From Acholeplasma equirhinis (lineage in GTDB: Bacteria > Bacillota_I > Bacilli_A > Acholeplasmatales > Acholeplasmataceae): DNA of 64,000 nt. The position numbers and the translations under genes were made by a program. Shown here piece by piece: positions 35,527 through 44,668 of this stretch; positions within the stretch are counted from its first letter, which is position 1, and each line of letters starts with the position of its first letter. Under the pieces are notes generated by a model. The model was not told the origin of the DNA. It searched no databases and saw only the letters and a program-made list of their open reading frames with translations. The stretch spans positions 186,001 through 250,000 of the forward strand of contig NZ_JAFIDC010000001.1 of the NCBI RefSeq assembly GCF_017052655.1. Reading direction: 5' to 3'.

Positions 35527-37170
35527 ATGATGAAATGTATTAAATGCGGATATGAAATGAAGAAGATTTCGACTTTTTGTCCTGATTGTGGATGGGATCA
35601 GAGAAAAGATCCAATTGTAGACGTAAAAAATGATTTCGTGAAAGAACCAATTGAACAATCTATCAAAGAAGAAATTGAAATCATAGAAATAAAACAAGAA
35701 GTGATTGAAACAAAAACTAAACCAATCATGATAAAGAATCAAGATCGTTACCTAATCATTAATCATTTATATGGGTTAAGATTGAATCAATTGATGGTCT
35801 ATGATTTATATAAGCGTCACAAAAAATTTCAATCGATTTTAAACGATGTGTATAGAATCAAAAAACTTCAATTAGAACATAATGTTAAAGTAGCAGGTTT
35901 ATTCAAAGAATTAAAACAAACATATAATAGAGAAATTTTAGATAAAACGACTGATTCTATTTTTCCATCTCATGAGATAAATAATTCCAGTAATTCATTA
36001 AGCAGTGAAAGTGCGTATCAATCACCATTTAAATATAAAGCTCAAAAGAACGTTAAAATCATATCGATTATATTAGCTCTCGTATTGGCATTTATTGGTT
36101 TATTCGTTGCTTTAATTACGTTTGCCTATGTAACGGGTAGAATCAATTCATTTTCATATTTTGAACTCGATCGATATTTAGACAATCCAGATGATCAAAT
36201 GAATATTGTTGGGCAATTTATTATTACTGGTAGTTTGATTTCAATATATATTTTCTATAAAATATTTCAAGCCTTACTTTTGCCTAGGTTATATAAAGGT
36301 GGTGGACATAAAAATTATGGAACTTGGTATTTGAACCTTAGAAGATTTAATCAACAAATGATTGAAAAAAGGTTAAAAACAGATGAAGATTTCCAATTGT
36401 ATCTCATGATAGATATAGAATCTAAAAGAAAAAACTTTTCTAAAGGTAAGAAATATTCAGAAAGTAAAATTAGAAAACTTGCAAAGAAAAACAAACTTGA
36501 GAAGTATCCATATAATTTTGACGCTCAATTCAGTAAGATTATATTAGATTATGAACTAGAGCATGATTTGAAAAGGGTTGTAAAAGATGCTAGGGATGAT
36601 TTAGAAAGCATTAACCAAAAAACAGCTTTAATTTACAGTTTAGAAACTACAATTCTTGATACGATTCAAATTTATAAAACAGAAATTAAAGAGATGTATA
36701 AAAAAATTGAAGATACATATAAAGAAATCCTACATCCAACAGATTGGGAAAGTGTGGATACAATTATCTTCTATCTTGAAACTGGAAGAGCTGAAAATCT
36801 AAAAGAAGCTTTAATTCTTTTACAACACAGACAAAATGCTGAAATGATTGCAGATGTGATACGTCAATCTGCTGAATACATAAGTCAACAGCTTTCAATT
36901 AAAATTAATCAACTAGAAAATAATATTTTAGATGCACTTGAAGAACAACGCGCTTATATTTCAAATCGATTTGATGAAATCGATGGTAGAATAACTGAAA
37001 TGTTTTATGCTTTTTCTTACATTGAACAATCTGTTGAAGAAGCAGGAAGAACAGTTGCTGCCTCAGTACATTCAGCATCTATAGATATTAATCAACATTT
37101 GACACAACTCGCATATTCAAACAGTGAATCATCAAAAGAAATTGTATCAGCTGTTAGATCTGTACAATAA
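35527..37170 (+). CDS. Unrecognised zinc-ribbon membrane protein with coiled-coil tail
   Basis: 547 residues. N-terminal zinc ribbon (two CxxC pairs in MMKCIKCGYEMKK and FCPDCGWD), a polar Glu/Lys-rich linker, then two hydrophobic helices (about 178-203 and 225-250), and a long helical cytoplasmic C-part (about 290-547) rich in coiled-coil pattern (NQLENNILDALEEQRAYI, NRFDEIDGRITEMF). The tail looks like a signalling or scaffold coiled coil, but no domain is recognised. ATG 35527 is preferred because GGGGAGG (35515-35521) precedes it at proper distance. Monocistronic, closed by a strong terminator. Confidence 0.8.
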   Translation: MMKCIKCGYEMKKISTFCPDCGWDQRKDPIVDVKNDFVKEPIEQSIKEEIEIIEIKQEVIETKTKPIMIKNQDRYLIINHLYGLRLNQLMVYDLYKRHKKFQSILNDVYRIKKLQLEHNVKVAGLFKELKQTYNREILDKTTDSIFPSHEINNSSNSLSSESAYQSPFKYKAQKNVKIISIILALVLAFIGLFVALITFAYVTGRINSFSYFELDRYLDNPDDQMNIVGQFIITGSLISIYIFYKIFQALLLPRLYKGGGHKNYGTWYLNLRRFNQQMIEKRLKTDEDFQLYLMIDIESKRKNFSKGKKYSESKIRKLAKKNKLEKYPYNFDAQFSKIILDYELEHDLKRVVKDARDDLESINQKTALIYSLETTILDTIQIYKTEIKEMYKKIEDTYKEILHPTDWESVDTIIFYLETGRAENLKEALILLQHRQNAEMIADVIRQSAEYISQQLSIKINQLENNILDALEEQRAYISNRFDEIDGRITEMFYAFSYIEQSVEEAGRTVAASVHSASIDINQHLTQLAYSNSESSKEIVSAVRSVQ

Positions 37171-37171
37171 A

Positions 37172-37202
37172 AAAAGTGGTAACCGCAATGGTTACCACTT
37201 TT
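37172..37202. terminator. Bidirectional terminator
   Basis: Perfect 13-bp stem AAAAGTGGTAACC (37172-37184) / GGTTACCACTTTT (37190-37202), loop GCAAT; serves the converging zinc-ribbon and YwaF genes. Confidence 0.92.
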
Positions 37203-37212
37203 GATTTATAAA

Positions 37213-38022
37213 TTAATTTTGATATGCAAGTTGTTGTTTCTTAGTTTTTAAAGTTGCTAGTTTTCTAATGCCGTTGGCACTAAAGTGAACTAGACTTGCA
37301 ACAAATGTAAATCCAAATACATATACGATTAAGAAGACAACATGTGGGACAACCGGTTCAATTAAGGATAGTACTGGAATTTCTGTACCAAATCTATGAT
37401 TAATAAAGAACATATTGAATGTACCTTCCATACCAGAAAGGTTAAAGATCGTGTTCATTCCATAAGCAATTGCAGATAATGTTACAAATGTGATAACACC
37501 TCTTACAAACATTTTCATATCCATTTTATTTCGAACTAGTAATGCAACACCGATTGCACCAATGAGTCCATGGTGAACCATTGTTTGAATGTTGATACCA
37601 ACAAGACTGATAAATACAGAAGATGGATAAGCCATAACTGCTAATCCTGCGAATGTGCCATAAGTTGCAAGGAATGCAACAATATAACTATCTAAGGTTT
37701 TATTTCTAGAAAGACCTAAAACCAAGAAGAGATACATTGGTGTTGAGCAAAATTGGAATGGGAATGCATACCATTGATAATAACCTGCTTGATATGTGAA
37801 GATCCATTGTTTGTAAATTTCACATACAACCATGACGATACCAGCAATGAGAATCGTTCTTTTAAATTGCTTATCAGTCGCTTTTTTGAATTTAACAATA
37901 AGATACACAATAACTGCAACTAAAACTAGAAGTGATACATAATGAAACCAAGAAGTTTCAAATGGTGAATACGCAACGGGTGTTGGCATAGTCGACTCGA
38001 AAAAATCAATAATACCTTGCAT
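37213..38022 (-). CDS. YwaF family integral membrane protein
   Basis: Conserved TIGR02206/YwaF-type membrane protein of unknown function. 269 residues from ATG 38022, seven or so hydrophobic helices; family marks include the FPFQFCSTPMYLF stretch and the late NHRFGTE/VPHVVFL regions. Start 38022 has AAAGGAGA six bases upstream; the longer start at 38058 would place that site inside the gene. Divergent from the symporter gene. Confidence 0.82.
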   Translation of the reverse strand: MQGIIDFFESTMPTPVAYSPFETSWFHYVSLLVLVAVIVYLIVKFKKATDKQFKRTILIAGIVMVVCEIYKQWIFTYQAGYYQWYAFPFQFCSTPMYLFLVLGLSRNKTLDSYIVAFLATYGTFAGLAVMAYPSSVFISLVGINIQTMVHHGLIGAIGVALLVRNKMDMKMFVRGVITFVTLSAIAYGMNTIFNLSGMEGTFNMFFINHRFGTEIPVLSLIEPVVPHVVFLIVYVFGFTFVASLVHFSANGIRKLATLKTKKQQLAYQN

Positions 38023-38305
38023 TTTTGTCTCCTTTGACATTTGACAATCAATCAGCAATTAAAGTGAATATAAAAAACCTATATAGACCAGATATATATT
38101 AATAATATATATACTTGCATTATGACTGTATTTTATATGATTGTTTAATCGTCAAAGTTTGGAGGTTTTTATGTGAAAAAAACACAAACTAACGCATATA
38201 TTGTATCAAAAATTTAGAATATTTCGATTTAGAAGCAATAATTAAGTAAGAAAAAGCACATTTTAGTATGATAATTAGGATGTTTCACATCGGAGGAATG
38301 GTATT
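38023..38305. other. Divergent intergenic region with a minimal ORF
   Basis: Holds promoters for YwaF (minus) and the symporter (plus). GGAGG at 38161 is followed at proper distance by ATG TGA (38171-38176), a start directly before a stop; the overlapping GTG at 38173 opens a 14-codon reading frame ending TAG 38217. Either a leader peptide or debris. An A/T palindrome lies near 38090-38110. Confidence 0.5.
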
Positions 38306-39664
38306 ATGTTTGATAATTACATAATTGATAGTTGGCAAAAAGGTGTTTTATATATCACTGCGATTGCTGTATTATCATTAATATTTTTAACAGGGAAATT
38401 AAAATGGAAATTTAGTTTCAAAGTATTGCTTGCAATGGGATTAGGTTTAATTGTTGGTTTTTTATTTGGAGGCACAAAAACAATTATTGATGGCAAAGAA
38501 GCAAGCATCATCGCAACAATTCGTCCAATAGGACAGCTTTATACAAGATTAATTCAAATGATTGTTGTACCATTAGTTTTAACTGCAGTTATTAAATCTT
38601 TTACATCATTAGAAACTACAGATAAACTAAAAACTATTGGTTTAAAAACACTTTTTTGGTTACTTGCAACAACAACTGTTGCAGCAGCAATCGGATTCTT
38701 CTATGCATCAATCACTGGTCTTGGTAATGCATTCGAACCAATTGGTGAATATACAAAAACAATTACACCAATTGAAAAAGCAATTTTAGATTTCTTCCCA
38801 ACAAATGTGGTTTCAGCAATGGGTGGAAGTGTTGTGATGCCAGTGATCACTTTTGCATTATTTGTCTCAATTGCAGTGATTGTTGAAAATAAGAGACATA
38901 AAGAAAGAACTCAACCATTTATTGATTTTAATAATTCATTAAATACAATCATGACTAGAATTACTAGGTTTGTTATGAAATTAACACCTTATGCAGTTTT
39001 CTCATTCATGGCTTATGCAGTTGGTAGAAGTGATTTTGATTCAATTATGCAACTTGGTTTCTATATTTTAATTATGTATGCTGCGATGTTAACACATTTT
39101 GTTTTTATACAAATGGGTTCATTAGCAATAAATGGAATTAATCCATTCAAGTTCATTCAGAAATTCTCGCCTGCAATGTTCGTAGCGTTTACTACTCAAA
39201 GTAGTTATGGCACATTACCAGTTACTATGGAATCACTAACTAAACGTGTTGGTGTATCTGATCGAGTTGCAAATTTTGTTGGACCTTTAAGTGCAAATGT
39301 AGGTATGAATGCATGCGGTGGAATTTTCCCTGCTGTTGTTGCAGTATTAACAGCAAATGCTTATAATATTCCATTTGGACCATGGGAATTCATTTTATTA
39401 CTCATTGTGACAACTGTTTCAGCAATTGGTATTGCTGGTGTTCCAGGGATTGCAACTATCGCAGCAGCAGTTGTATTATCTTCATTAGGACTTCCAATTG
39501 AAGGTATCGCATTAATTATTGCGGTTGATCCACTTGTTGATATGGGTCGTACACTCATTAACGTTATCGGTGGTGGTGTCGCTGCTACAATCGTTGCAAA
39601 ACGTGAAAAAGAACTTGATTATGAAATGTTAAATAGTCAAGATACACAAGCTTTAAACGAATAA
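38306..39664 (+). CDS. Dicarboxylate/amino acid:cation symporter (DAACS)
   Basis: Na+- or H+-coupled uptake of glutamate, aspartate or C4-dicarboxylates (GltP/GltT/DctA group). 452 residues, about eight helices and two re-entrant loops; the hairpin motif SSYGTLPVT (about residue 299) stands for the Ser-rich signature, and helix 8 has AGVPGIATIAAAVV and DPLVDMGRTLINVIGG with the substrate-binding Asp, Arg and Asn region. CGGAGGA ribosome site. Substrate class is certain; exact substrate is not. Confidence 0.93.
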   Translation: MFDNYIIDSWQKGVLYITAIAVLSLIFLTGKLKWKFSFKVLLAMGLGLIVGFLFGGTKTIIDGKEASIIATIRPIGQLYTRLIQMIVVPLVLTAVIKSFTSLETTDKLKTIGLKTLFWLLATTTVAAAIGFFYASITGLGNAFEPIGEYTKTITPIEKAILDFFPTNVVSAMGGSVVMPVITFALFVSIAVIVENKRHKERTQPFIDFNNSLNTIMTRITRFVMKLTPYAVFSFMAYAVGRSDFDSIMQLGFYILIMYAAMLTHFVFIQMGSLAINGINPFKFIQKFSPAMFVAFTTQSSYGTLPVTMESLTKRVGVSDRVANFVGPLSANVGMNACGGIFPAVVAVLTANAYNIPFGPWEFILLLIVTTVSAIGIAGVPGIATIAAAVVLSSLGLPIEGIALIIAVDPLVDMGRTLINVIGGGVAATIVAKREKELDYEMLNSQDTQALNE

Positions 39665-39672
39665 TAAACTTT

Positions 39673-39700
39673 AAGACCAGAGAATTTCTCTGGTCTTTTT
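39673..39700 (+). terminator. Symporter terminator
   Basis: 11-bp stem AAGACCAGAGA (39673-39683) / TCTCTGGTCTT (39687-39697) with a three-base loop, followed by Ts. Confidence 0.9.
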
Positions 39701-40138
39701 ATTTATGTAATTTTTAATCACCAACAATATATTAGATTCTACTTCCCAAATAATGGAGAAACAGACTTTGTTATCATATTTAATGATAATATTAGATACT
39801 TTATTATTCCTATTCTCGTATTAGCAGGTATTGACTTTGCCAATGATTTATATAAGATGACACTAGGCAGAAAAACTCAATTAACTGTTGCAATTACAAC
39901 AGCTAATTCACTTTTACAAATTCTTTTATTACAAGTCATCTTGACAACAAAAGCAATTATCAATCCTGAATTTTTCGCAAAACTTGCAGATATTTTCGAA
40001 ACAGACCTATCAACAGTAATGAGTAACTATGAACTTGCATTACCTGCAATTCATGCCACTATGTTATTTGTTTGTGTGATTGTATTAACTGCACAACTCA
40101 TTGAATTTTTTGAAGTGAGAAAATTATCCAGAGCATAA
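39701..40138 (+). pseudogene. 5'-truncated membrane protein remnant
   Basis: The frame is open from 39668 to 40138 and reads like protein from just after the symporter terminator (YVIFNHQQYIRFYFPNNG, then NDNIRYFIIPILVLAGIDFAND), but there is no usable start before ATG 39857, which lies in the middle of the apparent domain, has no Shine-Dalgarno, and would give only 93 residues. Three hydrophobic helices remain (about 39800-39850, 39885-39960, 40045-40115). I read it as the C-terminal end of a lost membrane protein. Confidence 0.65.
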
Positions 40139-40140
40139 AA

Positions 40141-40170
40141 ATAAGGACTTCAGCAGAAGTCCTTATATTT
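40141..40170. terminator. Bidirectional terminator before degV
   Basis: 11-bp stem ATAAGGACTTC (40141-40151) / GAAGTCCTTAT (40156-40166), loop AGCA, with A/T runs on both sides. Confidence 0.9.
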
Positions 40171-40171
40171 T

Positions 40172-41020
40172 TTAATCATTAATTTTAACTGCGATACCTA
40201 AAGCTTCAGGTCCAGTATGGATTGCTAAAGCTGGAGTGATATTTGAAACTTCTATGTTTCTTACCTTAGGTAATGCTTCTTTAATTTGATTTTGAAGCTT
40301 TTCTAAATCAAGTTTAGAATCTGCATTCATTAAGCTCAAGTCATAAGAAGATGCATCACCTACGAACTCTGAAACTAAATTAATTAATTGTTTAACAGCT
40401 TGTTCATAACCACGTTGTTTTTTAACACTATAGTAGACTCCATCTTCATTACATGTAATCACTGGTTTAATTTTTAATAGGTCAGCAATGGTTGCTGAAA
40501 CTAAACCAATTCTACCACCACGTTTTAAGTAAATCAGTTTATCAACTGTAAAGAAAACTTTCTTTAATGTTAATCTCGTATTGATTGCATCAACAATTTC
40601 TGAATAAGATTTACCTTGTTCAATCATTTCAAGTGCTTCAATAGAAGAATATCCACTTGCCATCGAAATGTTTTTAGTATCGATAATGCTAATTTCTAAG
40701 CCTTCATAGTCTTCAACAATCGTTCTAATGACATTCATCGTACCACTTAAACCTTTAGAAATTGGAATGACGATAACATGTGTGAATCCATCTGCTTTAA
40801 TTTGATCAAGTGTTGATTCAATGTCTTTTGGACTAGGCAGAGAAGTTGTTACTTTATGTGTATCTAGTTTGCTTAAAACCTCAGTTAATGAAATTTCTTT
40901 CTTATCAATATATTCAACACCATCGATGACGATTCTAAGTGGCAGAATATAAAGCGGAGATCCTTTTTTAAAATTATTGATGTCAGACCCTGAGTCTGCA
41001 AGGATTGCTATTTTTTGCAC
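40172..41020 (-). CDS. DegV family fatty-acid-binding protein
   Basis: Cytosolic carrier that presents fatty acids to the FakA kinase (FakB role). 282 residues: ADSGSDI at the N-terminus, TSLPSP and a SGTMNV loop that bind the carboxylate, KRGGRIG in the middle. Start codon is GTG 41020 with AAAGGAG upstream. Pairs with the DUF1836 gene 13 bases upstream, probably one transcript. FakA is not in the window. Confidence 0.92.
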   Translation of the reverse strand: MQKIAILADSGSDINNFKKGSPLYILPLRIVIDGVEYIDKKEISLTEVLSKLDTHKVTTSLPSPKDIESTLDQIKADGFTHVIVIPISKGLSGTMNVIRTIVEDYEGLEISIIDTKNISMASGYSSIEALEMIEQGKSYSEIVDAINTRLTLKKVFFTVDKLIYLKRGGRIGLVSATIADLLKIKPVITCNEDGVYYSVKKQRGYEQAVKQLINLVSEFVGDASSYDLSLMNADSKLDLEKLQNQIKEALPKVRNIEVSNITPALAIHTGPEALGIAVKIND

Positions 41021-41033
41021 GTATTTTCTCCTT

Positions 41034-41570
41034 TTATTTTTTTATTTTCGAGAATAAGTATCTCGATAACATGCTGGATGCGAACGCAATTGTCGCGGTT
41101 TTTAACGGTAGAAGGTCAATTGATACAGCCTTTTCATAGAAAGTTCCATCTGGTTTTTCAAGTAATTCATTTTTAACTGAGTGAAGTGATGTTTCCAAAA
41201 AATCAATAAAAGTATCAAATGCTTGTTCTTTTCCTAATACGGTTCTCAAGTGTGTAATGCCACCATGCACATCTTTTAAATTACCAACTTGTTTCAGTAT
41301 TGTAATTGTAAAGATGAATGCGATATGTGCTTGATAATATTTTTTCTTCACAGGAGGCACCATGATTTTATGTTTAACATAATTATTAATCATAGAAGCA
41401 GTGACAAAAAAATCTTCAGGTTCTTTACTATCTAAGAAAATTGAACTTAAGTGCTCATTGACATAGTATAAAACTTGTTCAAAATAAAGACCTATGTTTG
41501 GTAAGTCATCCCATCTAGGAAGTTTTAACTGATCGATTTTATCAATCCATGATTTAATTTCTAAATCCAT
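41034..41570 (-). CDS. DUF1836 family protein
   Basis: 178-residue cytosolic helical protein of the DUF1836 family, often adjacent to degV. Family marks: LPRWDDLPNIGLYFEQV, MINNYVKHKIMVPPVKKKYY and ITILKQVGNLKDV. It resembles a MerR-like DNA-binding arrangement, but the function is unknown. Start ATG 41570 is preferred because GGAGG lies between it and the longer start at 41582. Confidence 0.85.
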   Translation of the reverse strand: MDLEIKSWIDKIDQLKLPRWDDLPNIGLYFEQVLYYVNEHLSSIFLDSKEPEDFFVTASMINNYVKHKIMVPPVKKKYYQAHIAFIFTITILKQVGNLKDVHGGITHLRTVLGKEQAFDTFIDFLETSLHSVKNELLEKPDGTFYEKAVSIDLLPLKTATIAFASSMLSRYLFSKIKK

Positions 41571-41669
41571 AATTACCTCCATCTAGTAATTGAAACTAGA
41601 TTAACACGTTTTTAAAACAATTTCCATGTATTTGCAATAATTCATTGAATTATGTACTTATTCAAATAA

Positions 41670-41678
41670 TGTTATAAT
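41670..41678 (+). promoter_or_regulatory. Extended -10 promoter
   Basis: TGTTATAAT (41670-41678), 75 bases upstream of the following membrane protein gene. Confidence 0.65.
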
Positions 41679-41752
41679 TTTTATATAGATGATATCTAAT
41701 ATTTTGATTTATATTTAAAGCATTAAAAAAATTAGCAAAGGTGAAATAATAA

Positions 41753-42613
41753 ATGTTAATTCTACACATTTCAATATTTATATGTATGATTGGTTTTTTA
41801 CTTTATATGCAATTTGGAAAATTTAAAAAGATAGAAGGTAAAATATCACATTTAAATCAACGTGTAGAAAATGCACTGAGTCTTTATCCTGAAGAAACCA
41901 CAAAGTCTGCTAAAAAACTTGAAATTATTAATGTTATAATTTGTTTCCTGCTTATGATGGTTTTGTATATACTTCCTGGTATCTTGGACTATTTTATTAA
42001 ACCAGATGATTCATATACCTATTTAGAACTTGATCGACAAGCATGGCCATTGATTTCTGTGATGTTTTTAATGATTGGCATTATCGGTTTAACTTTTTAT
42101 CCAATTTATTCAAAAAAATATTTAGTAAGAAAATGTACGATTAAAAGTAAAAATAAGCAGGTTATTAACACATATCGCTTGAGTGAATTAGCTAAAGAAA
42201 TCAACACATTATATTGGTTGGCATTTGTTACAGTAATGCTATGTTATCCAATATACATTATGGGGTTAAATCAAAAGGCTTACTATAATTCAAATGAAAT
42301 ATTTATACAAGATGTGTTTGATGCTGAACCAAAAATTTATACGTATAGTGATTTGATTGATGTAAAGCGAGTTTTCAACTATAACTACCAAGGTAATGTT
42401 TCATCTGTTTCTTATATATTAGTTTTTGATGGACATGAAGAAGATATTCTATTTGGAGATAACTGGAATCAAACACTAGAAATACATTTATGGTTAACTC
42501 AATTAAAACCAGAATTATTCGATGATCATATAGAGATTACACCTGCGATGAAAACATACATCGATAAAAAGATAGAAGCATATCAAAATGCATTGTACAT
42601 TATCTTTAATTAG
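41753..42613 (+). CDS. Unrecognised membrane protein, 286 residues
   Basis: Four hydrophobic segments (about 2-22, 60-82, 98-120, 152-172) with a soluble C-terminal part (about 185-286) that contains repeated beta-like stretches (KIYTYSDLIDVKRVF, VSSVSYILVFDG) resembling a PH-like domain of small bacterial membrane proteins (bPH); this is only a guess from pattern. AAAGGTG ribosome site. The lipoprotein gene follows after 74 bases. Confidence 0.72.
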   Translation: MLILHISIFICMIGFLLYMQFGKFKKIEGKISHLNQRVENALSLYPEETTKSAKKLEIINVIICFLLMMVLYILPGILDYFIKPDDSYTYLELDRQAWPLISVMFLMIGIIGLTFYPIYSKKYLVRKCTIKSKNKQVINTYRLSELAKEINTLYWLAFVTVMLCYPIYIMGLNQKAYYNSNEIFIQDVFDAEPKIYTYSDLIDVKRVFNYNYQGNVSSVSYILVFDGHEEDILFGDNWNQTLEIHLWLTQLKPELFDDHIEITPAMKTYIDKKIEAYQNALYIIFN

Positions 42614-42687
42614 GCAATCTCATGTAAATTGTAAGTGATTATTTTATGGTAAAATCTTAATGAAAATCTCAGAGGTGATTGTACTTT

Positions 42688-43266
42688 ATGAAAAAGCTTC
42701 TTAATCTGTTCTTATTAAGTTTTATATTAATAGGTTGTAACAATAAATTTTCGGATACAGAATTTGATTCAAGATTATTTTCAGATATAGAAATAGTAGA
42801 AGAAATGTTAGCGTCAAATGCTTTTTTTGCATATAAAACTGAAAAGTTTGGTACAGAATTTGTTCAAGAAATCTATATTTGGGATAATCAATTAAGAATC
42901 GATTTGCACACTGATTTATCTGTAATATATGAAAGATTAGAATCAGAACCAGCAATTAAATCAGTATCATTTGAAAATTATGAGATGTTTATTGAAGGGA
43001 GTTTAATTGATATTCCTTATAGTTCAGAACTCTCTCGTGAAGTTTTTCATTTAATGTTTCCAAGAAACTTTAATGTGGAGCAGTTATTATTTAAAAATAG
43101 AATTATTGGAATGATTGTACGCTTAGAAACTTTAGAGGAATTTGGAGATACAGAAGTCATCGTTTTAGAAACCAAAACAACCGTTTCAATGCGCACTAAA
43201 AATTTAGAAACAGAAACTATTTATTATTTTGATGGTAGTGAACACTCTATGTTATGGAATGATTAA
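42688..43266 (+). CDS. Lipoprotein of unknown function
   Basis: 192 residues with a lipoprotein signal peptide (KKLLNLFLLSFILIGC, Cys about residue 17). The mature part is acidic and beta-rich with no recognised domain. ATG 42688 is chosen; a TTG at 42679 touches the GAGGTGA ribosome site and cannot be the start. Confidence 0.75.
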   Translation: MKKLLNLFLLSFILIGCNNKFSDTEFDSRLFSDIEIVEEMLASNAFFAYKTEKFGTEFVQEIYIWDNQLRIDLHTDLSVIYERLESEPAIKSVSFENYEMFIEGSLIDIPYSSELSREVFHLMFPRNFNVEQLLFKNRIIGMIVRLETLEEFGDTEVIVLETKTTVSMRTKNLETETIYYFDGSEHSMLWND

Positions 43267-43286
43267 ATTCCAAGAAAGAATATCCT

Positions 43287-43781
43287 ATGAAACTTGTTAA
43301 ATTAACGAAAGAAAATTACCCACTTGTCGTTGAGATGATGGATGAGTGGACAAATGTAGAAAAAGATATTACACCATGGGCAATTGTTAGAAGTGATTAT
43401 CATGATTTTGAAAACTACAAAGTCAGTTTAGAAAATGGATTTAAACCAATTGATGAGTCGACTTTCTTTTTATATGATGAAGTTGAAAACATCATGCTTG
43501 GGGCAATTAATATTCGACATGATTTAAGTGAATTGATGCTCTTAAAGACTGGACATATTGGTTATGGCATTCGACCAAACATGCGTGGAAAAGGTTACGG
43601 GACAACTCAACTAAATATGTCACTCATTGAATCTAAAAAATTAGGACTTAGTAAAGTGTTACTTATATGTGACCCGAATAATCTAGCATCTAAACATACC
43701 ATTATTGCATGTGGTGGCGTATTTGAAAATGAAATCACATATAATGAATATCAATACCAAAGATATTGGATTACATTGTAA
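43287..43781 (+). CDS. GNAT family N-acetyltransferase
   Basis: Acetyl-CoA-dependent acetyltransferase of unknown substrate. 164 residues; the acetyl-CoA loop GYGIRPNMRGKGYGTTQLNM is clear, as are the later strand ICDPNNLASKHTI and the C-terminal WITL. Similar to the broad GNAT group that includes YoaA/AAC-like enzymes. Twenty bases after the lipoprotein gene and directly abutting the YdeI-like gene. Confidence 0.92.
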   Translation: MKLVKLTKENYPLVVEMMDEWTNVEKDITPWAIVRSDYHDFENYKVSLENGFKPIDESTFFLYDEVENIMLGAINIRHDLSELMLLKTGHIGYGIRPNMRGKGYGTTQLNMSLIESKKLGLSKVLLICDPNNLASKHTIIACGGVFENEITYNEYQYQRYWITL

Positions 43782-44339
43782 ATGGAAATCATAAATGTAT
43801 TAGATGTTAAAACTAAAGAAGATTTTAGAAGTTGGTTACAACAAAACTATAAAACTGAAAAAGCATGTTTTGTTGCGCTTTCTAGAAAAAAAGATAGTGA
43901 TAAAATCTATTACATTGATGCAGTTTATGAAGCGCTTTGTTTTGGGTGGATTGATTCAACACTTATGCCTATAGATGGTCAAAGTTATCAAAGATTCTCA
44001 CCACGCTCTAAAAATAGTCCTTGGACTGAACTCAATAAAGCACGTGTTAGAAAATTAAGAGAACTTGGATTGATGACAGAAGAAGGATTAAAAGTTGTTC
44101 CAGGTTTAGATGATCCGTTCATAATTGATGTTGATATCATTGAAGCGATAAAAAGTGATGATGAAACATATCAAAACTTTTTAAAATTACCTGAACTTTA
44201 TATAAGAGTCCGAATTGATAACATTCAAAGAATAAGAAAAGATCAAGTAACTTTCCAGAAAAGACTCAATAAATTTTTAGAAAATACAAAACAAAATATC
44301 ATCTTTGGTGATTGGCACGATGATGGTAAATTATTATAA
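43782..44339 (+). CDS. YdeI/OmpD-associated family protein
   Basis: 185-residue cytosolic protein of the YdeI family (bacteriocin-protection-like in some genomes; molecular function unknown). Family marks: FRSWLQQNY, YIDAVYEALCFGWIDS, RFSPRSKNSPWTELNKAR. Its ATG directly follows the GNAT stop with no ribosome site, so it depends on coupling. Confidence 0.88.
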   Translation: MEIINVLDVKTKEDFRSWLQQNYKTEKACFVALSRKKDSDKIYYIDAVYEALCFGWIDSTLMPIDGQSYQRFSPRSKNSPWTELNKARVRKLRELGLMTEEGLKVVPGLDDPFIIDVDIIEAIKSDDETYQNFLKLPELYIRVRIDNIQRIRKDQVTFQKRLNKFLENTKQNIIFGDWHDDGKLL

Positions 44340-44459
44340 TCAATTAAAGTAAACCACCTAAAATTAGCTGGTTTTTATATATTTAACTGAAAAATCACCA
44401 AAAATATTACATATTAAAGGTTAATATAATATTAAATTAATAAAACATAAGGTAAAAAG

Positions 44460-44634
44460 ATGAAGAAAATTTCATTTTTGATGAGTTTAGTTAGCTTTCT
44501 TTTTTACTTACAGTATGTGAACAAATTCCAAGTAATTCTAATAAACCAGACCCTACTGAGGAAATTATTATAACAATTTATCATATCTACCTACATTGAC
44601 ACTTTATACAAAATGGGAAAACATTGAAGCATAA
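44460..44634 (+). pseudogene. Frameshifted lipoprotein remnant with InlB-type repeat end
   Basis: ATG 44460 starts a lipoprotein signal (KKISFLMSLVSFLF) that shifts frame in a T-run (about 44502-44508) to continue as LLTVCEQIPSNSNKPDPTEE, a lipobox and spacer, then shifts again to YLPTLTLYTKWENIEA, the usual end of an InlB/Flg_new B-repeat. No frame spans all three, so the gene is dead and internally deleted. The rest of 44340-44668 is AT-rich without a gene. Confidence 0.6.
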
Positions 44635-44636
44635 AA

Positions 44637-44663
44637 AAACCACCGCTATTGGTGGTATTTTTT
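44637..44663. terminator. Bidirectional terminator
   Basis: 6-bp stem ACCACC (44639-44644) / GGTGGT (44651-44656), loop GCTATT, A-run before and T-run after. Confidence 0.75.
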
Positions 44664-44668
44664 AATCT

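Noticed and set aside
38083-38116. A/T palindrome near 38090 as an operator
   Set aside because: Simple TA-rich sequence that is expected by chance in this composition.
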